A DNA stretch of 64,000 nt from Sporosarcina ureae (GCF_029267015.1 NZ_JARIEA010000020.1:1-64000), one strand, 5' to 3'; positions 1-11,008 are shown, counted from the first letter of the stretch. Notes: generated by a model not told the origin, from the sequence alone. Translations and numbers: made by a program.

Positions 1-38
1 ACATTCGCATAGGATAGAATGTGAAAGGGGGTGTCACC

Positions 39-140
39 ATGAGCGGTTACACTCAAGGCGGTTCTGGATCATCAGGCTTTGCTTTAATTGTTGTGTTATT
101 CATTTTGTTGATCATTGTAGGTGCTGCATACTTGTGCTAA
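39..140 (+). CDS. YjcZ-type small sporulation-associated membrane protein
   Basis: A 33-residue protein too short for most gene callers. It starts at an ATG preceded by a strong GAAAGGGGGTG ribosome binding site. The N-terminal 13 residues are rich in Gly and Ser (MSGYTQGGSGSSGF). A single hydrophobic segment follows (about residues 14-31), ending in Tyr-Leu-Cys. This composition is typical of the YjcZ/YosX-like tiny proteins that occur in many copies in spore formers; some are reported in spore coats. The exact role is unknown. Identification is by composition and layout only. Confidence 0.75.
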   Translation: MSGYTQGGSGSSGFALIVVLFILLIIVGAAYLC

Positions 141-172
141 AAAAAAGCCCGCCCCCAGCAATGGGGGTGGGC
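140..172 (-). terminator. Rho-independent terminator of the minus-strand small gene
   Basis: GCCCGCCCCC and GGGGGTGGGC form a 10-bp GC-rich stem around a 6-nt loop. On the minus strand it is followed by a run of seven T, so it ends the transcript of the small gene at 184-369. It may also slow transcription of the YjcZ-type gene from the other side. Confidence 0.8.
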
Positions 173-183
173 AATACATAGTG

Positions 184-369
184 TTATGCGCTAAAGAATA
201 CTTCTACATATAAGGATAAAATGAGGATTGTGATTAGAATGTTTACAGTCCGATATATCTTAGGCTGCTTTTCTTCTGGAATCTCTCTAGATTGGCAAAG
301 AGCAAATGTCATTTTATTAATTTGATATAAGTAGAACAATGAAAATAGAATGGTAATCGCTATAACCAT
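184..369 (-). CDS. Small two-helix membrane protein, unknown function
   Basis: A 61-residue protein. Residues 1-16 and about 42-58 are hydrophobic and probably span the membrane; the 25 residues between them are polar (CQSREIPEEKQPK). A perfect AGGAGG lies about 8 nt upstream of the ATG, which supports a real gene. The ATG lies in a short palindrome, so the opposite strand shows a false start with the same first residues. I do not recognise the family. It is transcribed away from hpr and ends at the terminator at 140-172. Confidence 0.6.
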   Translation of the reverse strand: MVIAITILFSLFYLYQINKMTFALCQSREIPEEKQPKIYRTVNILITILILSLYVEVFFSA

Positions 370-455
370 TTTAGACCTCCTCTTTCTGCTTCTGTACTAT
401 CATAGCAGAATTTGTGAGCAAAAGGAAAAACCTAAACCTTGTATGGAGAAGGTAG

Positions 456-1019
456 TTAAGACTCCACTCGGGATTTTGTTAGGTAATCATTCGAGTCGAC
501 ATAGGTTTTCTCGATGTTTTGAAAACCGCGTTCGAAAATATCCATAAAGTCATCGCCATAAATATTACGTAAGACAGACATGACCTCGAGAAATTCTGGG
601 AACTTCCCGTAAATATCGCGAATTGGAAGAGACCCTTGAAGAACACTGTAATCTTCATTATGATAATTTGCGTTCATCTCTACGAGTAACTTTTTGCCTT
701 CTTCTGAAACCGTCACATATGTATTGCGACGATCGTCTTCCTTTTTGGAAAAGTATAGAAGTTGACGTTGTTCCAGTTTCTTGGAGAAGTTGAAAGCAGT
801 TGAGACGTGCATAACTCCGAACTTGGCGATATCTGAAATAGTGGCGCCTTCAAGGTGGTAAGCGATCCATAAGATATGATGTTCGTTGATATTGAGGTCA
901 TACGGTTTAATCCATTGTTGCCAATCTTTCTCTACAGCTTTCCATAATGCTTTGGACATTTGGGCTACGCGCTGATTGAAGATCATGGCATCTTTACGTG
1001 AAATGATTTGCTCTGCCAT
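456..1019 (-). CDS. hpr: HTH-type transcriptional regulator Hpr (ScoC), MarR family
   Basis: A 187-residue MarR-family winged-helix regulator. In B. subtilis Hpr/ScoC represses extracellular protease genes and sporulation-associated functions during growth and acts as a transition-state regulator. The winged helix spans about residues 45-125: [23 protein letters not shown], then the recognition helix near [11 protein letters not shown] and the wing [17 protein letters not shown]. The C-terminal extension of about 60 residues is specific to Hpr among MarR proteins. The length is close to that of B. subtilis Hpr. The neighbouring YtxH, hit and ecs genes match the B. subtilis hpr region. Confidence 0.93.
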   Translation of the reverse strand: MAEQIISRKDAMIFNQRVAQMSKALWKAVEKDWQQWIKPYDLNINEHHILWIAYHLEGATISDIAKFGVMHVSTAFNFSKKLEQRQLLYFSKKEDDRRNTYVTVSEEGKKLLVEMNANYHNEDYSVLQGSLPIRDIYGKFPEFLEVMSVLRNIYGDDFMDIFERGFQNIEKTYVDSNDYLTKSRVES

Positions 1020-1116
1020 CGAGACACCTGCTTTCTGTCAGTCTTTTTTATTTATTATACCAAAAAAGCAACAAATAAAAAAGACGGAATAATAAAATAA
1101 TTAGACCTAGGCGTAT

Positions 1117-1162
1117 ATACCCATGTAATACAGCTCTTTAATAGCTTGTATCGTGTGGGTAT
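1117..1162. other. Imperfect long inverted repeat between hpr and ytxH
   Basis: ATACCCA and TGGGTAT close a stem. Inside it AATACAGCT faces AGCTTGTAT around a CTTTAAT loop, giving a hairpin of about 46 nt with small internal mismatches. No T-run follows on either strand, so it is not a standard terminator. It lies upstream of hpr and downstream of the ytxH stop, so a regulatory or mRNA-processing role is possible. Confidence 0.4.
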
Positions 1163-1210
1163 GCACACGTTGACTAGCAAGTACTGGATGGACGCTGAAA
1201 GAGAAATAGA

Positions 1211-1567
1211 TTAACGAGTTCCGATGGATTTCTCTAGATCATCCAATGCATTTTGAATGGCAGAAATTTCTTTCTCTAATCGCTTCTTGTTGTGCTCAGT
1301 CGAGCGCTTCCAGTCTGCTACGGAAACTTTCATTTCTTCGACAGTCTCTGGCACAAGCTCCTTTGCTTCTTTAGACAAATCTGTCACAGAATCTTTTAAA
1401 TCTGCTACTTGGCCTTTGACATCTCTCAACTTATCTTTCAGTTCCAATGATGCAGTTTTGACGCTGTCTCGTAGTTCGCTACCCGCTTTTGGAGTAGAAT
1501 ATAGAACCGTAATAGCAGAAGTTACAGCACCAGCTGCCAGACCAATAAAGAATGTGGACGCTTTCAT
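1211..1567 (-). CDS. YtxH domain-containing protein
   Basis: A 118-residue protein. It opens with MKASTFFIGLAAGAVTSAITVLYSTPKAG, a Gly/Ala-rich membrane anchor followed by the TPKAGSELR signature of the YtxH family. The rest is a long charged amphipathic region (about residues 30-115), likely coiled coil. Family members are general-stress and cell-envelope associated proteins of unknown mechanism; B. subtilis YhaH is the positional counterpart, near hpr and hit. A GGAGTG ribosome binding site precedes the ATG. Confidence 0.85.
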   Translation of the reverse strand: MKASTFFIGLAAGAVTSAITVLYSTPKAGSELRDSVKTASLELKDKLRDVKGQVADLKDSVTDLSKEAKELVPETVEEMKVSVADWKRSTEHNKKRLEKEISAIQNALDDLEKSIGTR

Positions 1568-1763
1568 GTAGACGACACTCCTTTTGTATAGTTATTATTT
1601 TATTAAAGCATGTTACTACGTATATGAGCAAGAAAATTAATGAAATATTATACAATCAAAAGCTTTTCAACCTAAAAGAGCGAAAAGGTGGAAGCGAGTG
1701 CAGGTTTTTATCAAATGAAGTAGAAAGAAATACAGTGTACTTCTTTTCTACTTACTCGGTGTG

Positions 1764-2189
1764 TTATTGTTGCAGGCGTTTTGAAATACTTGACGCTAGT
1801 TCAGAGACTACGTCCATCGGGAACTGCTCCACTTTTGTATGGAATTCTACGTTCAAACCATCTGATTTATCATAACGAGGAATTAAGTGCATATGGAAAT
1901 GATAAACCGACTGCCCTGCGAAGGATCCGTTGTTTTGCAAGAGGTTCATGCCACATGGCTGAAACTCTTCTTTTAAAGCATTGGCAATTTTCGGTGCTAC
2001 TTTAAATAGATTTCCTGCTTCATCTTCAGTTAATTCATACAAATTCTCACGGTGAGTTTTCGGAATTAGAAGTACGTGGCCTTTTGTAACCGGCATAATA
2101 TCCATAAAGGCGATGACATGTTCATCTTCGTACACTTTTTCTCCTGGAATCGTTCCTTCTACAATCTTGCAGAAAATACATGAAGTCAT
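1764..2189 (-). CDS. hit: HIT family hydrolase
   Basis: A histidine-triad nucleotide-binding protein of 141 residues. CIFCKIVEG at the N-terminus carries the zinc-type Cys pair of the HINT branch. The active-site triad is HFHMH near residue 100, preceded by NNGSFAGQSVYH. HINT proteins hydrolyse nucleoside phosphoramidates; the cellular substrate in Bacilli is not settled. I place the start at the internal ATG (MTSCIF), because GGAAGTG lies a proper distance upstream; a start six codons earlier is possible. It is divergent from ecsAB, as in B. subtilis. Confidence 0.92.
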   Translation of the reverse strand: MTSCIFCKIVEGTIPGEKVYEDEHVIAFMDIMPVTKGHVLLIPKTHRENLYELTEDEAGNLFKVAPKIANALKEEFQPCGMNLLQNNGSFAGQSVYHFHMHLIPRYDKSDGLNVEFHTKVEQFPMDVVSELASSISKRLQQ

Positions 2190-2310
2190 TTCTACACTTC
2201 CTTTCATGTTTGGATGTATTGTAGCATATTTTCAGATAGTTAACGAAGGCGGATAAAGCAATTTTACAATTTCTTTGCTAAAATAATAAAAGAAGATTGG
2301 AGGAAATACA

Positions 2311-3057
2311 ATGGCAATCCTAGAACTAGAACATGTAACAGGTGGTTATACGCGCAAGCCCGTTTTACATGACCTTTCATTTCAGATAGAAGAAGGTGAA
2401 TTGGTCGGGTTGATCGGTCTGAATGGCGCAGGTAAAAGTACAACAATCAAACATATTATAGGTGTTATGAACCCGCTTGAAGGAATAATTAAAATTGACG
2501 GCGCTACATTTAGTGACAAAGAACATTACCGCCAATCATTCAGTTATATTCCAGAGACGCCCGTGTTATACGAAGAACTTACATTACAAGAACATTTGGA
2601 ACTGACTGCCATGGCATACGGTCTGGACAAGCAGCAATTTGAAATCCGTACCGAACAATTGCTAAAAGAGTTCCGTATGGAAAAGCGCTTGAAATGGTTT
2701 CCAGCGCACTTCTCCAAAGGTATGCGACAGAAAGTCATGATCATGTGTGCTTTCCTCGTAGAACCGAAACTATATATTATCGATGAGCCATTTGTTGGGT
2801 TGGATCCGTTGGCGATTCGTGCATTGCTTGATCAAATTATCGAGAGAAAAAATGCCGGCGCTTCTATTTTGATGTCGACACATGTGCTCGCTACAGCTGA
2901 AAAATATTGTGATCGTATTATCCTGTTGCACGAAGGACGGGTGCGTGCGAATGGTACGATGGACGACTTGCGCAAGGCGTTCGGACGACCGGATGCCACA
3001 CTGGATGATTTATATATTGCTATGACTGAGGAAACCGATCATGAACAACATGCATGA
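2311..3057 (+). CDS. ecsA: ABC transporter ATP-binding protein EcsA
   Basis: The ATPase subunit, 248 residues. Walker A is GLNGAGKST (about residues 37-45), the signature is the degenerate FSKGMRQKV, Walker B is LYIIDEPFVGLDP, and the switch His is in STHVLA. In B. subtilis Ecs affects competence, sporulation and protein secretion, partly through regulated intramembrane proteolysis by RasP. The transported substrate is unknown. AGATTGGAGG precedes the start. The 3' end overlaps ecsB by 17 nt, so the two are translationally coupled. Confidence 0.93.
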   Translation: MAILELEHVTGGYTRKPVLHDLSFQIEEGELVGLIGLNGAGKSTTIKHIIGVMNPLEGIIKIDGATFSDKEHYRQSFSYIPETPVLYEELTLQEHLELTAMAYGLDKQQFEIRTEQLLKEFRMEKRLKWFPAHFSKGMRQKVMIMCAFLVEPKLYIIDEPFVGLDPLAIRALLDQIIERKNAGASILMSTHVLATAEKYCDRIILLHEGRVRANGTMDDLRKAFGRPDATLDDLYIAMTEETDHEQHA

Positions 3058-4252
3058 GATTTGGGGACAGCGGTTCTTCCATTATGTCAATGAATTACAG
3101 AAATATATGCGCTATGTATTCACAGGACATTTGGCCATCGTCTTCATGTTTGCCATTGGGGCAGGGGGCTATGCGTACAGTGAATGGTTGAAGGGAGTAC
3201 CCATCACATTCCCTTCTGCCTTCATCATATCTGTTGTCATTGCCCTATTATTAATGAAGGCTGCGCCGACTACTTTGCTTAAGCCGGCAGACATTGTATT
3301 TTTCTTGCCATTGGAAAATCAATTGCCGAACTATATGAAACGTTCGAAAACTTGGTCGACATTTTCCCAACTGCCATTGCCGCTAATCGCCATGGTCGTC
3401 GCATTGCCTTTATTAAAGGCGACAGAAGTAGGAACTGGCACGGATTATATTTTAGTCATGTTACTGATTATTGCTTTTAAAGGACTGTTTGTAGCGACTG
3501 AATACAGTGTTCGGATCGCCAATCATGATTTCGTATGGCCGGATCGTGTTGTTCGACTAGTTCTAACATTTTTAACGATTCAATTCGCACTGACATGGAG
3601 CCCAGTGGCAATCTTCATTGGAATTTTGATCGCCATGCTCTATGCGAAGTTTTGGGATAAAAAAGCAGCACACTATCCGTTTCCCTATGAGCAGTTTATT
3701 GAATTGGAACAAAATCGTATGATGCGTTTTTATCGATTCGCGAATTATTTTACGGAAGTACCACATTTGGTTGGATCGGTGAGTAAGCGTAGCTGGTTGA
3801 AATTTGCAATGAAACGTTCCACGTTTAAGCGTAGAGATGTGCAGAGTTATTTGGTTGCCCGGACATTCATTCGTACAGATGATACATTTTGGTTGTGGGT
3901 AAGATTGACGGCATTATCTGCATTGGGCGCGTTTTTAATACCATTGCCAATTGTGTCATTCATATTTGTTGGGGCGTTAGCCTTCGCGACTGCCGTTCAG
4001 TTGATTTTGGCACTCGAAGGCGGAGTCGAATTCACGATGGATCAGCTGTTTCCTGAAATGCAGGAAAAAACGCAAATCAAAGCGGTTCGTTCGTTAGTAA
4101 GAAAATTGATTTGGTTACAAGCGATTATTCTATTATTGGCGGCCTTGCCGTTATATGGCTTAAGCGTTACACCCGTCTTGATTGCGGTTGTTGCATTGAT
4201 TGTAGGAGAAGCGACGATTCAATTAACGAAAGAGCAAGTGAGAGAGATATGA
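3041..4252 (+). CDS. ecsB: ABC transporter permease EcsB
   Basis: The membrane partner of EcsA, 403 residues. Hydrophobic segments lie near residues 27-46, 58-74, 110-140, 165-200, 285-320 and 355-395, in paired clusters typical of EcsB. The sequence begins inside the end of ecsA, with GAGGAAAC as its ribosome binding site. No ecsC follows; a 200-nt gap leads to an unrelated small gene. Confidence 0.9.
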   Translation: MNNMHEIWGQRFFHYVNELQKYMRYVFTGHLAIVFMFAIGAGGYAYSEWLKGVPITFPSAFIISVVIALLLMKAAPTTLLKPADIVFFLPLENQLPNYMKRSKTWSTFSQLPLPLIAMVVALPLLKATEVGTGTDYILVMLLIIAFKGLFVATEYSVRIANHDFVWPDRVVRLVLTFLTIQFALTWSPVAIFIGILIAMLYAKFWDKKAAHYPFPYEQFIELEQNRMMRFYRFANYFTEVPHLVGSVSKRSWLKFAMKRSTFKRRDVQSYLVARTFIRTDDTFWLWVRLTALSALGAFLIPLPIVSFIFVGALAFATAVQLILALEGGVEFTMDQLFPEMQEKTQIKAVRSLVRKLIWLQAIILLLAALPLYGLSVTPVLIAVVALIVGEATIQLTKEQVREI

Positions 4253-4457
4253 TGATAGGCGTAAAATGAAATGGTGTTAGTAAGACATAGTTTTCAAGTA
4301 ATTATTTATTTTTTACAGAATTATTTGAATATATGTACCTAGTCAATATTCTTCTATTTATACGAAAGTAATTCAAAAGTTCGAATAGTATGATTAAGGG
4401 TTGCAATTCATATTCTACTGCATATATAATTACTAAAAGGTATCAGGGGTGAGAGAG

Positions 4458-4715
4458 ATGAATAATAACAACTCATATGCTGAATTTTTGAAAGCGGTAG
4501 GTAACAACAGCACTTCTCTCCAAGCGGAAAAGCTGCTGAATGAAATCTATTGGGATCTGTTTCTACAACACATTCATTGGGAACAAACGCAAGCGCGAAT
4601 CATGACGTTGATTGATGATGCGCTAGATCAAAATGACAAAGACGCATTCGACCTGTATACACAACAATTACTCGATATTTCACAAGAACAAGGATATGAA
4701 CTTAAAACAAAATAA
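4458..4715 (+). CDS. IDEAL domain-containing protein
   Basis: An 85-residue protein. Residues about 48-76 (ARIMTLIDDALDQNDKDAFD, then LYTQQLLDIS) match the IDEAL motif, a 37-residue helical segment named after its consensus and found in small Bacillota proteins of unknown function. I chose the ATG preceded by AGGGGTG; a GTG three codons upstream is also open. The gene is monocistronic, with its own terminator. Confidence 0.7.
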   Translation: MNNNNSYAEFLKAVGNNSTSLQAEKLLNEIYWDLFLQHIHWEQTQARIMTLIDDALDQNDKDAFDLYTQQLLDISQEQGYELKTK

Positions 4716-4726
4716 TGTATGCATAG

Positions 4727-4762
4727 GCACTGCTAAGGCGAAATCCTGGCAGTGTTTTTTTA
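4727..4762 (+). terminator. Rho-independent terminator after the IDEAL gene
   Basis: CACTGCTAAGG pairs with CCTGGCAGTG around a short loop and is followed by T6-7. Confidence 0.85.
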
Positions 4763-4923
4763 TTGTATAGAATGTCATAGCTGTAAGTTTCTTTCACAAA
4801 GTACAAGGGTACAATAAAGTACATAGAGAGTTAGCTTAAAACGTACGTTCGTTATTTCTTTAGAAAAAACACGAGGTGTGGTAAAATAGAAGGACAGGTG
4901 TTTAAGAAGAGGAGTGGAACCAT

Positions 4924-6906
4924 TTGAACGAAACATTTCAATTGCAGGCACCATATACGCCGCAAGGAGATCAGCCAAAAGCGATCGCCAGCCTTGTTAA
5001 CGGCATAAAAGAAGGTAAGAAACATCAAACCTTACTCGGTGCAACAGGAACAGGTAAAACATTTACGGTTTCCAATGTACTGACAGAAATTAATAAACCT
5101 ACACTGGTCATTGCCCATAATAAAACGTTGGCTGGCCAATTATATAGTGAGTTCAAAGAGTTTTTCCCAGATAATGCAGTAGAATACTTTGTCAGCTTCT
5201 ATGACTTTTATCAACCGGAAGCATATGTTCCGCAGACAGATACATTCATTGAGAAGGATTCATCAATCAATGATGAAATCGATAAACTTCGTCACTCAGC
5301 GACCAGTGCTTTATTCGAACGAAATGATGTACTCATTGTTGCATCCGTATCGTGTATTTACGGTCTCGGTTCTCCAGAAGAATATAATGACATGGTCTTT
5401 TCATTACGTAAAGGGATGGAAATACCGCGTAATCAATTGTTGCGCACGCTAGTGGACATCCAGTACGAACGTAATGATATCAATTTCACACGTGGTACAT
5501 TCCGTGTCAGAGGGGATGTAGTCGAGGTCTTCCCTGTAGCACGAGATGAGCGTTGTATACGTCTTGAATTCTTTGGCGATGAAATCGAAAGGATCCGTGA
5601 AGTTGATGCCTTAACAGGTGAAGTCATCGGTGATCGTGATCATGTCGCTATTTTCCCAGGATCCCACTTCGTTACGCGCGAAGAGAAGTTATTAAAAGCG
5701 ATTGAAAATATTGAAATTGAGTTGGAAGAACAACTTAAATATTTACGTGATAACGATAAGTTATTGGAAGCGCAGCGCCTAGAGCAACGAACGCGCTATG
5801 ATTTGGAAATGATGCGCGAGATGGGCTTCTGTTCGGGTATTGAAAACTATTCTAGACATTTGACATTGCGTGAAGCAGGCGCAACCCCTTATACACTTCT
5901 AGACTATTTCCCTGACGACTTCTTGATCGTCGTAGATGAAAGCCACGTCTCCCTACCGCAAATCCGCGGTATGTACAACGGGGACCAAGCGCGTAAAAAA
6001 GTTTTGGTGGAACACGGTTTCCGTTTACCATCGGCTTTGGATAATCGCCCATTAATGTTTGAGGAATTTGAAAAACATATTAAACAAGCGATGTATATTT
6101 CCGCAACCCCAGGACCTTATGAAATAGAGCATACAGATAAAATGATTGAACAGATTATTCGTCCAACAGGATTACTTGATCCTATCATTGAAGTTCGACC
6201 GATTGAAGGACAAATTGATGATTTACTGGATGAAATAAATCTTCGGATCGAGCGAAACGAACGGGTGTTGATTACGACACTGACGAAAAAAATGTCAGAA
6301 GACTTGACGGATTACCTGAAGGATATCGGGATTAAAGTTCAATATCTCCATTCTGACGTCAAGACACTTGAACGGACAGAAATTATTCGTGAACTGCGTG
6401 TCGGAACGTACGATGTACTCATCGGGATCAACTTATTACGTGAAGGTATCGATATTCCGGAAGTTTCATTGGTCACGATTTTGGATGCAGACAAAGAAGG
6501 ATTCTTGCGTTCAGAACGTGCATTGATTCAGACGATCGGTCGAGCAGCACGTAACTCTGAAGGACGCGTTATTATGTACGCGGATAAAATGACAGATTCA
6601 ATGAAGAAAGCCATTGATGAAACAGAGCGTCGTCGTGAAATTCAAAAGGCTTATAATATAGAACACGGAGTCACACCGACAACTATCGTCAAACCAATCC
6701 GCGAATTGATCCGTGCAACTCAAGTAGCTGAAGAAACGGAATCTTATTTGCAGAAAGTAACGAACGGCAAGAGACTTTCGAAAGACGAGAAAGGCTTACT
6801 GCTAATCAAATTGGAAAAAGAAATGAAAGAGGCAGCGAAAGCTTTGGACTTCGAAAGAGCTGCAGAGCTACGCGACACTGTAATAGAACTGAAAGCAGAA
6901 AGGTAG
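4924..6906 (+). CDS. uvrB: UvrABC system protein B
   Basis: The damage-verification helicase of nucleotide excision repair, 660 residues. Walker A is GATGTGKT (residues 39-46). The beta-hairpin region follows near residue 92 ([19 protein letters not shown]). Motif II is DESH (about residue 338), the helicase C domain contains [12 protein letters not shown], and motif VI is QTIGRAARN. The C-terminal UVR motif (about 620-655) contacts UvrC. The start is TTG with an AGGAGTGG ribosome binding site. uvrA starts 7 nt after the stop, so they form an operon. Confidence 0.98.
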   Translation: MNETFQLQAPYTPQGDQPKAIASLVNGIKEGKKHQTLLGATGTGKTFTVSNVLTEINKPTLVIAHNKTLAGQLYSEFKEFFPDNAVEYFVSFYDFYQPEAYVPQTDTFIEKDSSINDEIDKLRHSATSALFERNDVLIVASVSCIYGLGSPEEYNDMVFSLRKGMEIPRNQLLRTLVDIQYERNDINFTRGTFRVRGDVVEVFPVARDERCIRLEFFGDEIERIREVDALTGEVIGDRDHVAIFPGSHFVTREEKLLKAIENIEIELEEQLKYLRDNDKLLEAQRLEQRTRYDLEMMREMGFCSGIENYSRHLTLREAGATPYTLLDYFPDDFLIVVDESHVSLPQIRGMYNGDQARKKVLVEHGFRLPSALDNRPLMFEEFEKHIKQAMYISATPGPYEIEHTDKMIEQIIRPTGLLDPIIEVRPIEGQIDDLLDEINLRIERNERVLITTLTKKMSEDLTDYLKDIGIKVQYLHSDVKTLERTEIIRELRVGTYDVLIGINLLREGIDIPEVSLVTILDADKEGFLRSERALIQTIGRAARNSEGRVIMYADKMTDSMKKAIDETERRREIQKAYNIEHGVTPTTIVKPIRELIRATQVAEETESYLQKVTNGKRLSKDEKGLLLIKLEKEMKEAAKALDFERAAELRDTVIELKAER

Positions 6907-6913
6907 AGTCCGC

Positions 6914-9781
6914 ATGAAAAATAAAGAACTTATAATACAGGGAGCGCGAGCGAATAACCTAAAAGACATAACGGTGAAGATTCCGCGCGATAAATTGGTC
7001 GTGCTCACGGGCCTATCGGGCTCAGGAAAGTCTTCACTGGCTTTTGATACAATCTATGCGGAAGGACAACGCCGCTATGTAGAATCATTATCCGCATATG
7101 CTCGCCAGTTCCTTGGACAGATGGACAAGCCGGACGTGGATTCTATAGAAGGATTGTCACCGGCGATTTCTATAGACCAAAAGACAACTAGCAAAAATCC
7201 TCGTTCGACTGTAGGGACCGTTACGGAAATCTATGACTACTTGCGGTTGTTATACGCGAGGGTTGGGAAACCGCATTGTCCGTATCACGGCATTGAAATC
7301 TCTACGCAAACGATTCAGCAGATGGTGGATCGCGTAATCGAGTTGCCTGAGCGTACTAGAATTCAAATTTTGGCGCCTATTATTTCAGAACGTAAAGGAA
7401 CGCACGCTAAACTATTCGAAGATATAAAGAAACAAGGTTATGTACGTGTCCGCGTTAACGGCGAAACGATTGATCTGGATGATCATATAGACTTGGATAA
7501 AAACAAAAAACATACGATTGAAATCGTCATTGACCGAATCGTCATGAAAGAAGGCGTCGAAACACGGCTTAGTGATTCATTGGAATCTGCATTACGCCTT
7601 GCGGACGGCAATGTTCTTGTAGATGTAATCGGTGAAGAAGAATTGTTTTTCAGTGAACATCACGCATGTCCTATTTGTGGATTTTCTATCGGTGAACTTG
7701 AACCGCGTATGTTTTCATTCAACAGTCCGTTCGGTGCATGTCCTGAATGTGATGGGCTTGGAATGAAGCTTGAAGTAGACCCTGATTTAGTTATTCCTAA
7801 CAGTGAGTTGACGTTAAAAGAACACGCCATTGCGCCATGGGAGCCAACGAGTTCTCAGTATTATCCAGAGTTGCTCAAGACGATTGCCAAGCATTATAAA
7901 ATTCCAATGGATGTACCTGTCAGTGAGCTAGCCGACTCGGATATTGAAAAACTAATGCTGGGATCCAAAAAGGAAAAAATACGATTCCGCTATACGAATG
8001 AATTTGGAAATACACGCGACAGCGACATTTATTTTGAAGGTGTATTGCGTAACGTGGAACGTCGTTATCATGAGACATCATCAGACTATATACGCGAGCA
8101 GATGGGTAAGTATATGGCGGAAAAATCCTGTCCGACATGTACGGGCTACCGCTTAAAACCGGAATCCCTTTCGGTGTTAGTAGATGGTCAGCATATCGGG
8201 AAGATCACGGAACGTTCAATTGTTGAAACGACGAAGTTCTTTGACCAATTAACACTTTCCGAAAAAGATACGCAGATTGCCGACATGATTCTGAAAGAAA
8301 TCCAGGAGCGTCTAGGCTTTTTAGTGAACGTCGGACTCGATTATCTAAATTTATCTCGTTCAGCGGGTACATTATCTGGTGGAGAAGCACAGCGTATTCG
8401 TTTGGCTACACAAATCGGATCCCGGTTGACAGGCGTTCTTTATATACTTGACGAACCTTCCATCGGCCTACATCAACGAGATAATGATCGATTAATCGGC
8501 ACGTTGCAAAGTATGCGCGATATTGGGAATACGCTAATCGTTGTAGAACATGACGAGGACACGATGATGGCTGCAGATTATTTAATTGATATTGGTCCTG
8601 GCGCTGGAGTGGCGGGCGGAGAAGTAATCGCTGCGGGTACACCTGCGAAAGTGATGAAAAACAAGAAATCCTTGACGGGTCAATATTTGAGTGGAAAGAG
8701 ATTCATCCCACTTCCGATTGAACGTAGATCACGCGATGAACGCAGTATTATCGTTAAAGGGGCTGCGGAGAATAACTTGAAGCATATTGATGCAGAGTTC
8801 CCACTCGGTCAATTTATCGCGGTCACTGGGGTCTCGGGTTCAGGTAAGAGTACATTGGTCAATGATATTTTGCATAAGACGTTGGCTCAAAAATTAAATC
8901 GATCCAAACAGAAGCCTGGAAAGTTCGATAGTATCAGTGGTGTAGAACATTTAGAGAAGATCATTGATATTGATCAATCACCAATTGGGCGTACACCACG
9001 TTCAAACCCGGCTACTTATACAGGAGTCTTTGACGATATTCGTGATGTGTTTGCGATGACGAATGAAGCCAAAGTACGCGGCTATAAAAAAGGTCGCTTT
9101 AGTTTCAACGTCAAAGGTGGACGATGTGAAGCATGCCGTGGAGACGGAATCATTAAGATTGAAATGCATTTCCTTCCTGACGTGTATGTACCGTGCGAAG
9201 TATGTCACGGCAAACGCTATAACCGCGAAACACTTGAAGTGAAGTATAAAGGTAAGAATATTGCAGACGTACTAGCGATGACAGTGGAAGATGCGGTAGT
9301 ATTTTTCGAAAACATTCCGAAAATCAATCGTAAACTACAAACGATTGTTGATGTCGGGCTAGGCTATGTACAATTAGGCCAACCGGCGACGACATTATCT
9401 GGTGGGGAAGCCCAACGTGTAAAACTCGCTTCCGAACTGCATAAACGTTCCATGGGCAAATCATTCTATATTCTAGACGAGCCGACAACAGGCTTGCATG
9501 TACATGACATATCCAAATTACTTGAAGTGCTTCAACGTCTAGTTGACGGAGGAAATACGGTTCTCGTCATTGAGCATAATCTGGATGTCATTAAGACAGT
9601 TGATTATATAATCGATATCGGTCCGGAAGGCGGAGACAAAGGTGGAGAAATTGTTGCGACAGGAACACCGGAAGAAATAGCTGAAGTGAAAGAGTCTTAC
9701 ACAGGGAAATATTTGAAGCCGATTTTAGATAGAGATCGAAATCGAATGAAGGAACAAATTAAACAAGTAGTAAAAAAATAG
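6914..9781 (+). CDS. uvrA: UvrABC system protein A
   Basis: The damage-sensing ATPase of excision repair, 955 residues, a standard length. It has two ABC modules: Walker [10 protein letters not shown] (about 32-40) and GVSGSGKST (about 640-648), signatures [12 protein letters not shown] and [12 protein letters not shown], and Walker [13 protein letters not shown] and [12 protein letters not shown]. Zinc modules are CPICGF/CPECDG (about 254-280) and [14 protein letters not shown] (about 738-765). Nothing is missing. It forms a complex with UvrB, encoded just upstream. Confidence 0.98.
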   Translation: MKNKELIIQGARANNLKDITVKIPRDKLVVLTGLSGSGKSSLAFDTIYAEGQRRYVESLSAYARQFLGQMDKPDVDSIEGLSPAISIDQKTTSKNPRSTVGTVTEIYDYLRLLYARVGKPHCPYHGIEISTQTIQQMVDRVIELPERTRIQILAPIISERKGTHAKLFEDIKKQGYVRVRVNGETIDLDDHIDLDKNKKHTIEIVIDRIVMKEGVETRLSDSLESALRLADGNVLVDVIGEEELFFSEHHACPICGFSIGELEPRMFSFNSPFGACPECDGLGMKLEVDPDLVIPNSELTLKEHAIAPWEPTSSQYYPELLKTIAKHYKIPMDVPVSELADSDIEKLMLGSKKEKIRFRYTNEFGNTRDSDIYFEGVLRNVERRYHETSSDYIREQMGKYMAEKSCPTCTGYRLKPESLSVLVDGQHIGKITERSIVETTKFFDQLTLSEKDTQIADMILKEIQERLGFLVNVGLDYLNLSRSAGTLSGGEAQRIRLATQIGSRLTGVLYILDEPSIGLHQRDNDRLIGTLQSMRDIGNTLIVVEHDEDTMMAADYLIDIGPGAGVAGGEVIAAGTPAKVMKNKKSLTGQYLSGKRFIPLPIERRSRDERSIIVKGAAENNLKHIDAEFPLGQFIAVTGVSGSGKSTLVNDILHKTLAQKLNRSKQKPGKFDSISGVEHLEKIIDIDQSPIGRTPRSNPATYTGVFDDIRDVFAMTNEAKVRGYKKGRFSFNVKGGRCEACRGDGIIKIEMHFLPDVYVPCEVCHGKRYNRETLEVKYKGKNIADVLAMTVEDAVVFFENIPKINRKLQTIVDVGLGYVQLGQPATTLSGGEAQRVKLASELHKRSMGKSFYILDEPTTGLHVHDISKLLEVLQRLVDGGNTVLVIEHNLDVIKTVDYIIDIGPEGGDKGGEIVATGTPEEIAEVKESYTGKYLKPILDRDRNRMKEQIKQVVKK

Positions 9782-9861
9782 AAAATGAAACTTTTACTCC
9801 GCAGAACCGTATAAATAGATAGGTACTGAAAAGATTGTTCAAAATAAGGAGGAATCCGGAA

Positions 9862-10953
9862 ATGCAAAATGAACGCATACGAATACTTACGTTGCTAGAA
9901 GATGGTAAAATCACGGCTGATGAAGCATTGAGATTACTGGAAGCCATGGGTAAAGAATCTGAACAAGGAACAGCAGAAGAGAGTTCATCAGCTGATGCTT
10001 TCTTCGAAGATATCCGCAAAGAATTCGTCACAGCAGGTGACCGCTTCATGCAATTTATGGATACGGCTGTACACCGTGTGAAAGAATTCGATTTCGAAGC
10101 ACCATTCAGCAAGTCGGTTTCCTTCACGCATACAGAAAGTAAATCTGCAGAAGACATCGAAGAAATCATCATCCATATCGATCATGGTAATGTGGAAATT
10201 CATCCTTCAGACAATGATGAGGTCACGGCGAAGTTTTCCGTGAAGCATTTCAATAACGATTCAGAAGCAGGCGCACTTAGTCAGTTCCTTGAAAAATTAT
10301 TGTTTGTAAAAGATGGCGACAAGCTACGCATCGGTAGCGATTTGAAGATGCTGCAAGTGAATGTTCATTTATACGTACCGGCTACAACACCGTATCGTAA
10401 ACTATCTGTACGTTTGTTGAATGGCGGATGTTCTGCTGAAGGTGTGGATTTCAAAGATCTACGAATTAAAACAGCGAATGGGAAAATCGAGTGTGCTGAT
10501 ACTACATTCCATGAAGCGGAGCTCGAAACGGCAAACGGTATGATCCGTATGTTGAAAGTGACGGGTGAAAAGCTGGAAGCCGAGACATTGAACGGCCGTG
10601 TCTATGTAGATGGCGCTATCACAGATATAGATGCGAAATCTCTCAATGGCAATGTGACGTTGACGACTTCTTCTACTGAAGCCAAGAGAATGGAAGCGAA
10701 GTCGATTAGCGGTACAGTGGAAATTTACTTCCCATCTACTTTAGGTGTTAAAGGAGAGATTACTTCCAACATGGGTAAGCTCGACTTGCAGTTGAAGGAT
10801 GTATCGCGTGTAGAGGAGCAAGAGCAGTTCTTGCACCGCACTATTCGTTTCAGCAAGAGTGGAGAAGACGAGACGAAAGAGCCGCTACATGTTACGGGCG
10901 AGTCTAAGACAGGCACTGTTATGGTTCGCTATAACTCTGTTGATATGGGTTGA
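9862..10953 (+). CDS. DUF4097 family protein, YvlB-like
   Basis: A 363-residue protein. The first 30 residues (MQNERIRILTLLEDGKITAD, then EALRLLEAMG) form the SHOCT-like helical module found at the start of B. subtilis YvlB. Residues about 110-360 form repeated beta strands with NG turns (LNGGCSAEG, TANGKIECAD, TANGMIRM, LNGRVYVDG, SLNGNVTLT), the DUF4097 beta-solenoid. The start is the ATG after AAGGAGG. Its position after uvrBA matches the yvl genes of B. subtilis, linked there to envelope stress. Function is inferred only from family and place. Confidence 0.85.
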   Translation: MQNERIRILTLLEDGKITADEALRLLEAMGKESEQGTAEESSSADAFFEDIRKEFVTAGDRFMQFMDTAVHRVKEFDFEAPFSKSVSFTHTESKSAEDIEEIIIHIDHGNVEIHPSDNDEVTAKFSVKHFNNDSEAGALSQFLEKLLFVKDGDKLRIGSDLKMLQVNVHLYVPATTPYRKLSVRLLNGGCSAEGVDFKDLRIKTANGKIECADTTFHEAELETANGMIRMLKVTGEKLEAETLNGRVYVDGAITDIDAKSLNGNVTLTTSSTEAKRMEAKSISGTVEIYFPSTLGVKGEITSNMGKLDLQLKDVSRVEEQEQFLHRTIRFSKSGEDETKEPLHVTGESKTGTVMVRYNSVDMG

Positions 10954-10963
10954 TAGAATAAGT

Positions 10964-11008
10964 AAACACCTGCATGGCCATTTTCGTGGCTGGGCAGGTG
11001 TTTTTTTG
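10964..11008 (+). terminator. Rho-independent terminator after the YvlB-like gene
   Basis: AACACCTGC with ATGGCCA pairs with TGGCTGG and GCAGGTGTT around TTTTCG, then T7. Confidence 0.9.

Noticed and set aside
350..547. Plus-strand frame starting MVIAITIL opposite the small membrane protein
   Set aside because: A palindrome at the start makes both strands look alike; only the minus strand has an AGGAGG.
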